Of a stretch of DNA of 64,000 nucleotides, positions 15,536 to 24,756 are shown in pieces. The position numbers and the translations under genes are program-made. The stretch comes from Variovorax sp. OV700 (GTDB lineage: Bacteria > Pseudomonadota > Gammaproteobacteria > Burkholderiales > Burkholderiaceae_C). The DNA lies in the NCBI RefSeq assembly GCF_900099805.1, contig NZ_FNDR01000009.1, positions 62,001 to 126,000 on the forward strand. Direction: 5' to 3'. The first letter of the stretch is position 1. Each line of letters begins with the position of its first letter. The notes beneath the pieces were generated by a model. It did no database searches. It was not told the origin of the DNA and worked only from the letters and a program-made list of their open reading frames with translations.

Positions 15536-17104
15536 ATGAAACGTCGCAACCTCATCCAGATGGGCGCCGCCTCGGCCGCCGGCCTGACGCTCGCAGGCGT
15601 TCCCTTGCACCTGCTCGCCGCGGGCAAGAAGGGCGGTGTGATCAACGCGGTGGTCCAGCCTGAGCCGCCGGGCCTCATGCTGGGCATCACGCAGAACGGC
15701 CCCACGCAGATGATCTCGGGCAACATCTACGAAGGCCTGCTGCGCTACGACGAGAAGATCAACCCGCTGCCGTCGCTGGCCACCTCGTGGACCGTCAACA
15801 AGGAAGGCACGCTCTACACCTTCAAGCTCAAGCCCGGCGTCACCTGGCACGACGGCAAGCCCTTCACCTCGGCCGACGTGGTGTTTTCGGCCGACGTGTT
15901 CCTGCGCAAGACGCATGCGCGCCTGCGCGCCAACCTTGCGTCGGTGGAAAGCATCAAGGCCCTCGACCCGCTCACGGTCGAGTTCAAGCTCAAGTACCCC
16001 TTCGGTCCGTTCATCGGCATCTTCGAGGTCGGCAGCATGCCGATGCTTCCGAAGCACATCTACGAAGGCACCGACTTCGCGACCAACCCCGCCAACGCCA
16101 CGCCCATCGGCACGGGGCCGTTCAAGTTCAAGGAATGGGTCAAGGGCTCGTATATCCAGCTCGTGGCCAACGACAAGTACCACGTCAAGGACGTACCGCT
16201 GGTCGAGAGTGTGTACTTCCACGTCATTCCCGATGCCGCCTCGCGCGCGGCGGCGTTCGAGTCGGGCAAGGTCGACCTGGTGCCGGGCGGGGCGGTCGAA
16301 TACTTCGACGTGCTGCGGCTGTCCAAGCTGCCGGGCGTGGCGGTCACCACCAAGGGCTGGGAATTCTTTGCGCCGCATTCATGGCTGTGGCTCAACAACC
16401 GCAAGGCGCCGATGGACAACGTCAAGTTCCGCCAGGCGGTGATGTACGCCATCGACCGCGAGGCCATGGCCAAGATCGCATGGCAGGGCTTTGCAAAGCC
16501 CGCCACCGGGCCGTTCAACAGCAACATCAAGTTCCACAGCACCGACGTTGCCAAGTACCCGCGCAACATGGCCACCGCCAAGAAGCTGCTGGAAGAAGCC
16601 GGCTACAAGGGCGAGACGCTGCGCCTGCTGCCGCTGCCCTACGGCGAGACCTGGACGCGCTCGGCCGAAATCCTGCGCCAGAACCTGGCGCAGGCCGGCA
16701 TCAAGGTCGAGCTGGTGGCAACCGATGTGGCGGGCTGGAACCAGAAGCTCAATGAATGGGACTACGACCTTGCCTTTACCTACGTGTACCAGTACGGTGA
16801 CCCGGCACTGGGCGTGGCGCGCAACTACACCAGCAGCAACATCGCGAAGGGCTCGCCCTTCAACAACGTCGAGGGTTACTCGAACCCGAAGGTAGACGAG
16901 TTGTTCGACGCCGGCGCCAAAGAGGCCGACCCCGAGAAGCGCAAGGCCATCTACCTGCAGGTGCAGAAGATCCTGCTCGACGAAGTGCCCGTGGCCTGGC
17001 TGCACGAGCTCAACTTTCCGACGCTGTACCGCACCAAGCTTGGCAACCTGATCACGTCCGGCATCGGACTTAACGACAGCCTCGGTACCGCAACGCTCGC
17101 ATGA
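15536..17104 (+). CDS. ABC transporter substrate-binding protein, dipeptide/oligopeptide type
   Basis: A 522-residue periplasmic binding protein of solute-binding family 5. The signal peptide begins MKRRNLIQMGAASAAG; the twin arginines make Tat export possible. Typical family 5 features are present, such as LATSWTVNKEGTLYTFKLKPGVTWHDGKPF and FRQAVMYAIDREAM. It is encoded just before two permeases and a fused ATPase, giving a complete importer. Ligand likely a peptide or peptide-like amide; the surrounding deacylase genes suggest an acylated amino compound, but that is inference. AAGGAG precedes the start. Confidence 0.93.
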   Translation: MKRRNLIQMGAASAAGLTLAGVPLHLLAAGKKGGVINAVVQPEPPGLMLGITQNGPTQMISGNIYEGLLRYDEKINPLPSLATSWTVNKEGTLYTFKLKPGVTWHDGKPFTSADVVFSADVFLRKTHARLRANLASVESIKALDPLTVEFKLKYPFGPFIGIFEVGSMPMLPKHIYEGTDFATNPANATPIGTGPFKFKEWVKGSYIQLVANDKYHVKDVPLVESVYFHVIPDAASRAAAFESGKVDLVPGGAVEYFDVLRLSKLPGVAVTTKGWEFFAPHSWLWLNNRKAPMDNVKFRQAVMYAIDREAMAKIAWQGFAKPATGPFNSNIKFHSTDVAKYPRNMATAKKLLEEAGYKGETLRLLPLPYGETWTRSAEILRQNLAQAGIKVELVATDVAGWNQKLNEWDYDLAFTYVYQYGDPALGVARNYTSSNIAKGSPFNNVEGYSNPKVDELFDAGAKEADPEKRKAIYLQVQKILLDEVPVAWLHELNFPTLYRTKLGNLITSGIGLNDSLGTATLA

Positions 17105-17144
17105 CGGCCAGCCTGCAGCACATGCAACTCCAGAGGAGCCCCCG

Positions 17145-18116
17145 ATGAAACGTACGCAGTTCATGCTGGGCCGCGTGATGCAGGGCCTGCTGGCGATCCT
17201 GCTGATTGCCACGGTCAACTTCATGCTGGTGCGCGCGGCGCCGGGCGATCCGGTGTCGGTGCTGGCGGGCGAGGCGGGTGCATCCGATCCGCAGTTCGTG
17301 GCGCAGCTGCGCGCGCAGTTCGGGCTCGACCAGCCGATCACGACGCAGCTTGCCACCTATGTCGGCAAGGTGGTGCAGCTCGACCTGGGCTTCTCGTACC
17401 GCCAGCAGCAGCCTGTGCTCAAGCTCATCATGGACCGGCTGCCGGCCACGCTGCTGCTCACGGGCACGGCCTTTGCGCTGTCGCTTCTGTTCGGCATCAC
17501 GCTCGGGGCGCTGGCCGCGCGGCGGGCCGGCACCTGGGTCGACAGCTCGATCACCGTGGTGGCGCTCATCTTCTATGCCACGCCGCTCTACTGGCTCGCG
17601 CTGATGGCGGTGCTGGTGTTCACGGTGCAGCTCGACTGGCTGCCGGGCTTCGGCTTCAGTACCGTGGGCTCCGGCGCCACCGGCCTGGCGCTGGCCTGGG
17701 ACATCGCCGGTCACCTGGTGCTGCCGGCGCTGACGCTCGCGCTCTTCTACATGGCGGTGTACGCGCGCATGACGCGCGCCGCCATGCTCGAGGTGGCGCA
17801 GATGGACTTCGTGAAGACCGCGCGCGCCAAGGGCGTGAAGCCCGGGCGCATCTTGCGCGCGCACGTGCTGCGCAATGCGTTGCTGCCGGTGGTCACGCTC
17901 GCGGGCATTCAGGCCGGCGGAATGATCGGCGGGGCGGTGCTGACCGAGACCGTGTTCGCCTGGCCCGGCATCGGCCGCCTGATGTTCGACGCGCTGCTGC
18001 AGCGCGACTACAACCTGCTGCTCGGCGCCTTCCTCGTGACTGCGGCCATGGCCGTGCTGTTCAACCTCATCACCGACCTCGTCTACACGATGGTCGATCC
18101 GCGGATAGAGCTATGA
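17145..18116 (+). CDS. ABC transporter permease, DppB-like
   Basis: A 323-residue inner-membrane permease with about six helices and the conserved EAA-type cytoplasmic loop (DFVKTARAKGVKPGRILRAHVLRNALLPV). The N-terminus has the typical AAPGDPVSVLAGE segment of DppB/OppB proteins. It follows the binding protein by 40 bases with an AGGAG site, and its stop overlaps the start of the second permease (ATGA). It forms half of the channel of the importer. Confidence 0.94.
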   Translation: MKRTQFMLGRVMQGLLAILLIATVNFMLVRAAPGDPVSVLAGEAGASDPQFVAQLRAQFGLDQPITTQLATYVGKVVQLDLGFSYRQQQPVLKLIMDRLPATLLLTGTAFALSLLFGITLGALAARRAGTWVDSSITVVALIFYATPLYWLALMAVLVFTVQLDWLPGFGFSTVGSGATGLALAWDIAGHLVLPALTLALFYMAVYARMTRAAMLEVAQMDFVKTARAKGVKPGRILRAHVLRNALLPVVTLAGIQAGGMIGGAVLTETVFAWPGIGRLMFDALLQRDYNLLLGAFLVTAAMAVLFNLITDLVYTMVDPRIEL

Positions 18117-18964
18117 CATTGCTGCAAAGTCCATTCTGGCGGCGCTTCTGCCGCAACAAGGGCGCCGTGCTCGGCATGGCGGTGCTGCTGCTGGTGGCCG
18201 TGGTGGCCATCATCGGCCCGTGGGTTGCGATCAACGATCCGTGGAACATGGTCGAGCAGCCGTTCCTGCGGCCGTGGACGGAGCCTGGCTTTGCGCTCGG
18301 CACCGATACGCTAGGGCGCGACATCCTCTCGGGCGTGATCTACGGCGCGCGCATCTCGCTCTTGATCGGGCTGGTGTCCACCGTGGTCGCCCTGCTGATC
18401 GGCGTGACGCTCGGCGCCATTGCCGGCTACTTCGGCGGCTGGATCGACGCGGCACTGATGCGTTTCACCGAGCTGTTCCAAGCCGTGCCGAGCTTCGCGC
18501 TCGCCATCGTGCTGGTGGCCATCTTCCAGCCCTCGGTCAACTCGATCGTCGTGGCCATTGCCATCGTCTCGTGGCCGCCTGTGGCGCGGCTGGTGCGCAG
18601 CGAATTTCTCACGCTGCGCCAGCGCGACTTCGTGCAGGCCGCGCTGCTCGCGGGCCAGTCGACGCCGCGCATCATCCTCACACAGATATTGCCCAACGCG
18701 ATGTCGCCCATCATCGTGATGGCCTCGCTCATGACGGCCACGGCCATCCTGCTGGAGTCGAGCCTGAGCTTCCTCGGCCTGGGTGACCCGAACCAGATGA
18801 GCTGGGGCTACATGGTGGGCGCCGCGCGCACCGTGCTGCGCCAGGCCTGGTGGATGGCGCTGTTTCCCGGCCTGGCCATCGTGCTGACCGTGCTGGCGCT
18901 CAACCTCGTGGGCGAAGGCCTCAGCGACGGGCTCAACACGCGGCTCGACGGGAGGGGCAAATGA
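18113..18964 (+). CDS. ABC transporter permease, DppC-like
   Basis: A 283-residue permease with six helices and the EAA-type loop (DFVQAALLAGQSTPRIILTQILPNAMSPI). The GTDTLGRDILSGVIYGARISL segment is diagnostic for DppC/OppC. Start and stop both overlap neighbours by four bases (ATGA), so the three membrane-complex genes are tightly coupled. It pairs with the DppB-like protein as the channel. Confidence 0.94.
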   Translation: MTLLQSPFWRRFCRNKGAVLGMAVLLLVAVVAIIGPWVAINDPWNMVEQPFLRPWTEPGFALGTDTLGRDILSGVIYGARISLLIGLVSTVVALLIGVTLGAIAGYFGGWIDAALMRFTELFQAVPSFALAIVLVAIFQPSVNSIVVAIAIVSWPPVARLVRSEFLTLRQRDFVQAALLAGQSTPRIILTQILPNAMSPIIVMASLMTATAILLESSLSFLGLGDPNQMSWGYMVGAARTVLRQAWWMALFPGLAIVLTVLALNLVGEGLSDGLNTRLDGRGK

Positions 18965-20619
18965 GCGCTACCGTCACACCCATGAAGACCGTGCAGCCGG
19001 TGCTCGACGTCGTCAACCTGGGCATCCGCCTGCCCAAGGGCGCGGACCGCGCGCTGGCCGTCGACGGCGCCACGCTGTCGTTGCTGCCGGGCCAGACGCT
19101 GTGCGTGGTCGGCGAATCGGGCTCGGGCAAGTCGATGATCGCCAACGCCGTGATGGGCCTGCTGCCGCGCCCGCACGTGGAGCCCGTCGCCGGGCAGATT
19201 TTGTTCGAAGGCCGCGACCTGCTGCAGCTCACCGAGCCGCAAATGCGCGAGCTGCGCGGCCGGCGCATCGGCATGGTGTTCCAGGAGCCGATGACGGCGC
19301 TGAACCCCGTAATGCGCATCGGCGAGCAGATCGGCGAAGTCTTCGATGCGCACGGCAGCGTGCCTGCGGCCGAGAAACGGCGGCGCATCCTGGCCGCGCT
19401 GGCCGACGTCGGCCTGCCGGACCCCGAGCTGCTGATCGACGCCTATCCGTTTCGGCTTTCGGGCGGCCAGCGCCAGCGCGTGATGATTGCCTGCGCGCTG
19501 GTGCTCGAGCCCTTGCTGCTCATCGCCGACGAGCCCACCACCGCGCTCGACGTGACGACGCAGGCGCAGATCCTCGCGCTGATCCGCGAGCTGCAGCAGC
19601 GCCGCGGCACGGCGGTGCTGTTCATCACGCACGACTTCGGCGTGGTGTCCGAGATTGCCGATCACGTGGTGGTGATGCAAACCGGCAAGGTGGTCGAGGC
19701 CGGGCCGGTGCGCCAGGTGCTCGATGCGCCGCAGCACCCCTACACGCGCAAGCTGATTGCGGCCATTCCCACCGGGCACGCCGAGCGCGAAACGCCTTCG
19801 GGCGAAGTTGCGCGCGTGCTGCAGGTGCAGGACCTGTGCAAGACCTACACCTCGGGCAACGGCCTCTTCAAGCGCGGCCGCTCGGTGCAGGCCGCGAAGA
19901 ACGTCAGCTTCGAACTGCGCCGCGGCGAAACGCTGGGGCTGGTCGGCGAATCGGGCTCGGGCAAGTCGAGCGTGGGGCGTTGCCTGGTGGGGCTCTCGCC
20001 GTTCGACAGCGGCCGCATCCTCTTCAAGGGCTGCAGCCTGTCGCAGGGTTCGGCCTTCCGCCGCGAGGCCGCGGGCAAGATCCAGATGGTGTTCCAGGAC
20101 CCGTACGCATCGCTCAACCCGCGCCACCGCGTGGGCGCGGCCATTGCGGGCGGGCCGATCGCGCAGGGCGTCGGCAAGGCCGAAGCCATGGCGCGCGCCA
20201 TGGAGCTGCTGAAGCTCGTGGGCCTGGGCGCCGACGCGGCCGAGCGCTATCCGCATGAGTTCTCGGGCGGGCAGCGCCAGCGCATCGGCATTGCGCGTGC
20301 GCTGGCCATGCGGCCCGAACTGCTGGTGGCCGACGAGCCGGTGTCGGCGCTCGACGTGTCGGTGCAGGCGCAGGTGCTCGAACTCTTCGCGCAGGTGCGC
20401 GAGCAGTTCGAGCTCGCCATGGTCTTCATCACGCACGATCTGCGCGTGGCCGGCCAGATGTGCGACCACATCGCGGTGATGCAGCGCGGCGAGGTCGTCG
20501 AATACGGCGAGACGCACAAGGTGCTCGGCGATCCGAAGCACGCGTACACGCGCAAGCTGATCGAGGCCGTGCCGCGGCTGGTGTCTTCCGCGTCGCCGGC
20601 CGAGGCGCTGGTGGCGTGA
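18961..20619 (+). CDS. ABC transporter ATP-binding protein, fused DppD-DppF type
   Basis: A 552-residue protein with two complete nucleotide-binding domains in tandem. Walker A motifs (GESGSGKS) occur at about residues 51-58 and again near 325; signature motifs LSGGQRQRV and FSGGQRQRI and two Walker B/DEP sites follow in order. Separate dipeptide importers usually use two genes; here they are joined, which guarantees a 1:1 ratio. It drives import through the DppB- and DppC-like permeases encoded just before it. Confidence 0.95.
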   Translation: MSATVTPMKTVQPVLDVVNLGIRLPKGADRALAVDGATLSLLPGQTLCVVGESGSGKSMIANAVMGLLPRPHVEPVAGQILFEGRDLLQLTEPQMRELRGRRIGMVFQEPMTALNPVMRIGEQIGEVFDAHGSVPAAEKRRRILAALADVGLPDPELLIDAYPFRLSGGQRQRVMIACALVLEPLLLIADEPTTALDVTTQAQILALIRELQQRRGTAVLFITHDFGVVSEIADHVVVMQTGKVVEAGPVRQVLDAPQHPYTRKLIAAIPTGHAERETPSGEVARVLQVQDLCKTYTSGNGLFKRGRSVQAAKNVSFELRRGETLGLVGESGSGKSSVGRCLVGLSPFDSGRILFKGCSLSQGSAFRREAAGKIQMVFQDPYASLNPRHRVGAAIAGGPIAQGVGKAEAMARAMELLKLVGLGADAAERYPHEFSGGQRQRIGIARALAMRPELLVADEPVSALDVSVQAQVLELFAQVREQFELAMVFITHDLRVAGQMCDHIAVMQRGEVVEYGETHKVLGDPKHAYTRKLIEAVPRLVSSASPAEALVA

Positions 20620-21581
20620 TGGTGCCGGACGACAAAGCCGGCACGCCGCGTGTCGCGCTGCTCAGCGCGGTGCTGGACATGGAATACCTCGCCGCAGCTT
20701 TCCGCGAGGCCCATCCGGGTATCGACCTGCGCCTGGGCGCAGAGCTCGGCGCGCTGGACGAAATCGATGCGGCCGTGTGCTGGTTTCCGCCGCATGGCCT
20801 GCTCGCGCAGATGCCGAAGCTCCGGCTCGTGCAGTCGCTGGCCGCGGGCGTCGAGCACATCACGGCCGATGCACAGCTGCCGCGCCACTTGCCGCTGTGC
20901 CGCATCGTCGATACCGGCATGGCGGCCGGCATGAAAGCCTATGTCTGCTGGGCCGTGGTGCAGCGGCACCGCGGCATGCAAGCCTACGTCGCGAGTTCGC
21001 AGGCCCGCCGGTGGGAAGAGCAGCCGGTCGTGTCGCCGCGCCACCATCGCGTCGGCATTGCCGGCCTCGGCACGCTGGGCATGGCCTGCGCCGAAGCGCT
21101 CGCTGCCATCGGCTATCGGGTGCGCGGCTGGAGCCGCAGCGCGAAGGAGGCCCTGCCGGCCGGTGTCGAGGGGTTTCACGGCGCGGCGCAACTCGACCAA
21201 TTTCTTTCGGGCTGCGACACGCTGGTGTGCCTGCTGCCGCTGACCGCCGAGACGCATGGCTTTCTCGATGCCGCGCTGTTCGCAAGGCTGCCGCGCGGCG
21301 CGCACCTGATCAACGTCGGCCGCGGCGACCACCTGGTCGAGGCCGACCTGCAGCCGGCGCTCGACGCGGGCCAGCTCTCGGCGGCCACGCTCGATGCCTT
21401 TTCGCAAGAGCCGCTGCCGCCGGAGCATCCGTTCTGGGGCGATCCGCGCATCCTCGTCACGCCGCACATCGCCACGCGCACCGACAGCCTCGTGATCGCC
21501 CGCCAGACGCTCGACAACCTCGCGTCGGTGCAGCAGGGCCGGCGCCCCGCAAACCAGGTCGATCTGGCGCGCGGCTATTGA
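20619..21581 (+). CDS. D-2-hydroxyacid dehydrogenase, GhrA-like
   Basis: A 320-residue NAD(P)H-dependent reductase similar to glyoxylate/hydroxypyruvate reductase A. The Rossmann motif VGIAGLGTLGMACAEALAA is central, and the catalytic Arg (NVGRGDHL), Glu (SQEPLP) and His (TPHIATRT) are present in order. It starts at the base where the ATPase gene stops (TGATG). In a catabolic cluster it would interconvert a 2-oxo acid and the D-hydroxy acid, perhaps the product of the transaminase encoded next; that connection is inferred. Confidence 0.92.
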   Translation: MVPDDKAGTPRVALLSAVLDMEYLAAAFREAHPGIDLRLGAELGALDEIDAAVCWFPPHGLLAQMPKLRLVQSLAAGVEHITADAQLPRHLPLCRIVDTGMAAGMKAYVCWAVVQRHRGMQAYVASSQARRWEEQPVVSPRHHRVGIAGLGTLGMACAEALAAIGYRVRGWSRSAKEALPAGVEGFHGAAQLDQFLSGCDTLVCLLPLTAETHGFLDAALFARLPRGAHLINVGRGDHLVEADLQPALDAGQLSAATLDAFSQEPLPPEHPFWGDPRILVTPHIATRTDSLVIARQTLDNLASVQQGRRPANQVDLARGY

Positions 21582-21607
21582 ATTCCCTCCACCACGGAAC
21601 CGCCTTC

Positions 21608-22978
21608 ATGAACGCAAGCATGCATGCCGAGAACGCTGCCACCGACATCGCCGCGCATCTCCATCCCTTCACCAACCTTGCCACGCATCCGCAAGTCGGC
21701 CCGCTGGTGATCCAGCGCGGCGACGGCATCTTCGTGGAGGACGACCAGGGCCGCCGTTATCTCGAGGCGATGTCGGGCCTCTGGTGCGCTTCGCTGGGCT
21801 TCAGCAACCAGCGCCTGGCCAAGGCCGGCAGCGATGCGCTGTACGGGCTGCCGTACTACCACACGTTCAACGGCCGCTCGAACCCGGCCGCCATCGCGCT
21901 GGCCGAAAAGCTGTTGTCCATGGCACCGGTGCCGATGTCGAAAGTGTTCTTCGCCAACTCGGGTTCGGAGGCCAACGACTCCGCGGTCAAGCTGGTCTGG
22001 TACTACCACAATGCCATCGGCAAGCCCGGGAAGAAAAAGATCATCGCGCGCCGCAACGCCTACCACGGCGTCACCGTCGCGGCATCGAGCCTGAGCGGCC
22101 TGGTGCCGAACCACCGCGACTTCGACCTGCCGATCGACCGCATCCTGCATGTCGATTGCCCACACCATTTTCGCTACGCCGAGGCCGGCGAAAGCGAGGA
22201 AGACTTCGCGACGCGGCTGGCCGGCGCGCTGGAGCAGCGCATCCTCGATGAAGGCCCCGAGACGGTCGGCGCCTTCATTGCCGAACCCGTGATGGGCGCG
22301 GGCGGGGTGCTGGTGCCGCCAGCCACCTACTTCGACAAGGTCCAGAAGGTGCTCGCGAAATACGAGGTGCTGCTGATCGCCGACGAGGTGATCTGCGGCT
22401 TCGGCCGCACCGGCGAAATGTTCGGCTCCACCACCTTCGGCCTGAAACCCGACATCCTGACCGCGGCCAAGGCGCTGTCGTCGGGCTACGTGCCGATCTC
22501 GGCCGTGATGGTGAACGAGAAAGTGCATGCGGCAGTGGCGGCCAACAGCGGCAAGATCGGCACCTTCGGCCACGGCTTCACCTACTCGGGCCATCCGGTT
22601 GCCTGCGCGATTGCGCTCGAGACGCTCAAGGTCTACGAGGACGAGAACATCGTCGCGCACGTGCAGTCGCTGGCGCCGCAATTTCAGCAAGGTCTGCAGA
22701 GCCACGCTTCGCGCAAGTACGTCGGCGAGGTGCGCGGCGTCGGGCTCATCGGCGCGATCGAGCTGTATGCCGATCCGGCGAAGCGCACGCCCTTCGACCC
22801 GGCGCAGAAGGCCGGTGCGCGCCTCGCCGAACTCGCGTTGGCGCAAGGGCTCATCGTCCGCGCCATGGGCGATTCCGTCGCCTTCTGCCCGCCGCTCATC
22901 ATCACGGCCGAACAGATCGACGACATGTTCGCGCGCTTCGGCCGGGCCATGGCGGTGTTCGAAGAAACCTTCGCATGA
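21608..22978 (+). CDS. class III aminotransferase, omega-amine:pyruvate type
   Basis: A 456-residue PLP enzyme. The PLP lysine is Lys288 in AAKALSSGYVPIS, with Asp259 of LLIADEVICGFGRTG contacting the ring nitrogen. It resembles putrescine- or omega-amine:pyruvate transaminases (SpuC-like: PFTNLATHP opening, SGLWCASLGF, YYHTFNGRSNP). Such enzymes move a terminal amino group to pyruvate and give an aldehyde. Together with the acetylpolyamine-amidohydrolase-like protein at 24757 it suggests an amine substrate. Exact substrate not predictable from sequence. Confidence 0.92.
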   Translation: MNASMHAENAATDIAAHLHPFTNLATHPQVGPLVIQRGDGIFVEDDQGRRYLEAMSGLWCASLGFSNQRLAKAGSDALYGLPYYHTFNGRSNPAAIALAEKLLSMAPVPMSKVFFANSGSEANDSAVKLVWYYHNAIGKPGKKKIIARRNAYHGVTVAASSLSGLVPNHRDFDLPIDRILHVDCPHHFRYAEAGESEEDFATRLAGALEQRILDEGPETVGAFIAEPVMGAGGVLVPPATYFDKVQKVLAKYEVLLIADEVICGFGRTGEMFGSTTFGLKPDILTAAKALSSGYVPISAVMVNEKVHAAVAANSGKIGTFGHGFTYSGHPVACAIALETLKVYEDENIVAHVQSLAPQFQQGLQSHASRKYVGEVRGVGLIGAIELYADPAKRTPFDPAQKAGARLAELALAQGLIVRAMGDSVAFCPPLIITAEQIDDMFARFGRAMAVFEETFA

Positions 22979-23027
22979 AGGCCTTCTTCATCGACAAACG
23001 GTTCATGCGAGGCTTCGAGGCCGCGCG

Positions 23028-23954
23028 ATGAGCACCGCAGCCACTGCCCTCCCGCTGCGCCCGGTGGGCTCGAAGAGCGCCGGCGTTGCGCTGTTCTTCT
23101 GCGCACTGGTGGCCTTTGCCTCCTACGACGCATTCTGCAAATACATGCTGCAGTTCTACCCGGCGCCCTTCGTCAACGTGATGCGCTACGTCGCGGTGAG
23201 CGGCATTGCCTTTGCGATGCTGCTGCGCCACGGCGACCTGCGCATGTGGCGCACGCGGCAAAAGCCCTTGCTGCTGTTGCGCGGGCTGATGCTCGCAACG
23301 GTGGCGACCTGCTTCATGACGGCACTCATCTGGATGCCGCTGGCCGAGGCCACGGCCATCTACTTCACCGCGCCGCTCCTGATGGTGGCGCTGTCGCCCT
23401 GGCTGCTTGGCGAGCAGGTGCGCCGCAGCCGCTGGGTGGCGGTGACGGTCGGCTTCGGCGGCATGCTGCTGATCGTGCGGCCGGGCGCCGACCTGCCTTT
23501 GCTCGGCACGGTGCTGATGGCCGTGGCCGCCGTCTGCTACGCAATCTTTCAGCTGCTTACGCGGCGGCTTGCAGGCCTGGTCGCGGGGCCGGTGCAATAC
23601 GCCTGGACCGCGCTGGTCTGCTTCGTCGCCACGCTGCTTCCTGCGCCCTTCTTTTTGCCCGCCCACCAGCCGCCGTGGGGCGACGTGGCGCTGCTGCTCG
23701 CGGGCGGCGCCTGCAGCGCCGCGGCGCAATGGCTGCTGCTGGCTGCCTTCGAGCGCGTCGAGGCCTCCACGCTGGCGCCGCTCAACTACTTCCAGCTGCT
23801 GCTGGCCGTGGGCTTCAGCACCTTCTGGTTCCGCAGGCCTCCCGACGCGATCGCGTTGGCCGGCATCGCACTGATCATGGCGGCCGGCATCTACCTGGCG
23901 CGCGCCGGGCGAGGGCTCAAGACCGCAGCCGCTACGCCAGACGCCATCCGGTGA
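23028..23954 (+). CDS. DMT superfamily (EamA) transporter
   Basis: A 308-residue membrane protein with about ten helices made of two EamA repeats. Small-molecule exporters of this family remove amino acids or metabolites. It sits within the cluster between the transaminase and the GntR regulator, so it may export an excess intermediate or move a related metabolite. No substrate-specific motif is visible. The ATG at 23028 is chosen as the first start before helix 1. Confidence 0.9.
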   Translation: MSTAATALPLRPVGSKSAGVALFFCALVAFASYDAFCKYMLQFYPAPFVNVMRYVAVSGIAFAMLLRHGDLRMWRTRQKPLLLLRGLMLATVATCFMTALIWMPLAEATAIYFTAPLLMVALSPWLLGEQVRRSRWVAVTVGFGGMLLIVRPGADLPLLGTVLMAVAAVCYAIFQLLTRRLAGLVAGPVQYAWTALVCFVATLLPAPFFLPAHQPPWGDVALLLAGGACSAAAQWLLLAAFERVEASTLAPLNYFQLLLAVGFSTFWFRRPPDAIALAGIALIMAAGIYLARAGRGLKTAAATPDAIR

Positions 23955-23994
23955 AGAATCACCCCTGGCGCATCCCAATGACGAGACAAGCAAC

Positions 23995-24738
23995 ATGGCA
24001 ACTTCCGTAATTTCTCCTCCTCCTCCTCCTCCTCTTTCTCCCGATGCGGCCATCTTCGAATCGGTCGAGTCGACCGATCTCGTCGGGCTGGTCGAGGCTC
24101 AGCTGACGCGCGCCATCGTGGAAGGCCGCCTGCCACCGGGCAGCCGCATCGTCGAGGCCGACATCGCGCGCCGCATGGGCGTGAGCCGTGCGCCGGTGCG
24201 CGAGGCGGCGCGGCGGCTCGAACGCCAGGGCGTGCTGGTCGCGAAACCGCGTCACGGCTTCGCGGTGCGGACCATCAGCGTGCAGGAGATCGACGATCTG
24301 TTCGAGGTGCGCCTGAGCCTGGAGCTCACCTCGATCGAGCTGGCCTGCCGCAAGGCCGACGACGCCGGCATCGCGCGCGTGCAGGCGCTGGTCGAAGCCA
24401 TGGTGCGCGAGGCGAGCACGCAGCCGCAGCACCACCGCATTGCCAACGACCTGGCGCTGCACACGCTGATCTGCGAGCTGTCGGGCAATGCGCACCTGCA
24501 CCGCATCTTCATGAACACGCAGACCGAGATGCAGATGATCATCGCGCTGATCGATGCGGTCTACCACGACCCTACCGCGATGGCCGAGACCCATCGCCCC
24601 ATCGTCGACGCCCTGGTGCGTCGCGACCCCGAGGCCGCCAAGGCCGCGATGCGCGTGCACCTGGAAGACGCCTGGCAGCACGTGCGCGCGCTGTTCGTCA
24701 AGCAGCACGGCGCGGCGCCCCTTCCCACCAACGCCTGA
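23995..24738 (+). CDS. GntR family transcriptional regulator, FCD subfamily
   Basis: A 247-residue regulator. The winged helix is at about residues 37-88 (RIVEADIARRMGVSRAPVREAARRLERQGV) and the all-helical FCD effector domain follows, with the metal-binding pattern of the family (EVRLSLE, HHRIANDLALH, H near HRPIVDAL). FCD proteins usually repress catabolic operons until bound by a carboxylic acid. The likely target is the palindrome at 14571-14582. The N-terminus contains six consecutive prolines, all encoded CCT, from a CTC repeat at 24014-24034. Confidence 0.93.
   Translation: MATSVISPPPPPPLSPDAAIFESVESTDLVGLVEAQLTRAIVEGRLPPGSRIVEADIARRMGVSRAPVREAARRLERQGVLVAKPRHGFAVRTISVQEIDDLFEVRLSLELTSIELACRKADDAGIARVQALVEAMVREASTQPQHHRIANDLALHTLICELSGNAHLHRIFMNTQTEMQMIIALIDAVYHDPTAMAETHRPIVDALVRRDPEAAKAAMRVHLEDAWQHVRALFVKQHGAAPLPTNA
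24014..24034 (+). repeat. (CTC)7 microsatellite inside the GntR gene
   Basis: Seven perfect CTC units lie in the 5' part of the regulator gene and encode a run of six prolines. Because the unit is three bases, slippage would change the number of prolines without breaking the frame. Confidence 0.9.
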
Positions 24739-24756
24739 CACCGGAGAAACCGCCCG

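Noticed and set aside
24014..24034. Phase-variable switch of the GntR gene
   Set aside because: The repeat unit is three bases, so slippage does not shift the frame and cannot turn the gene off.
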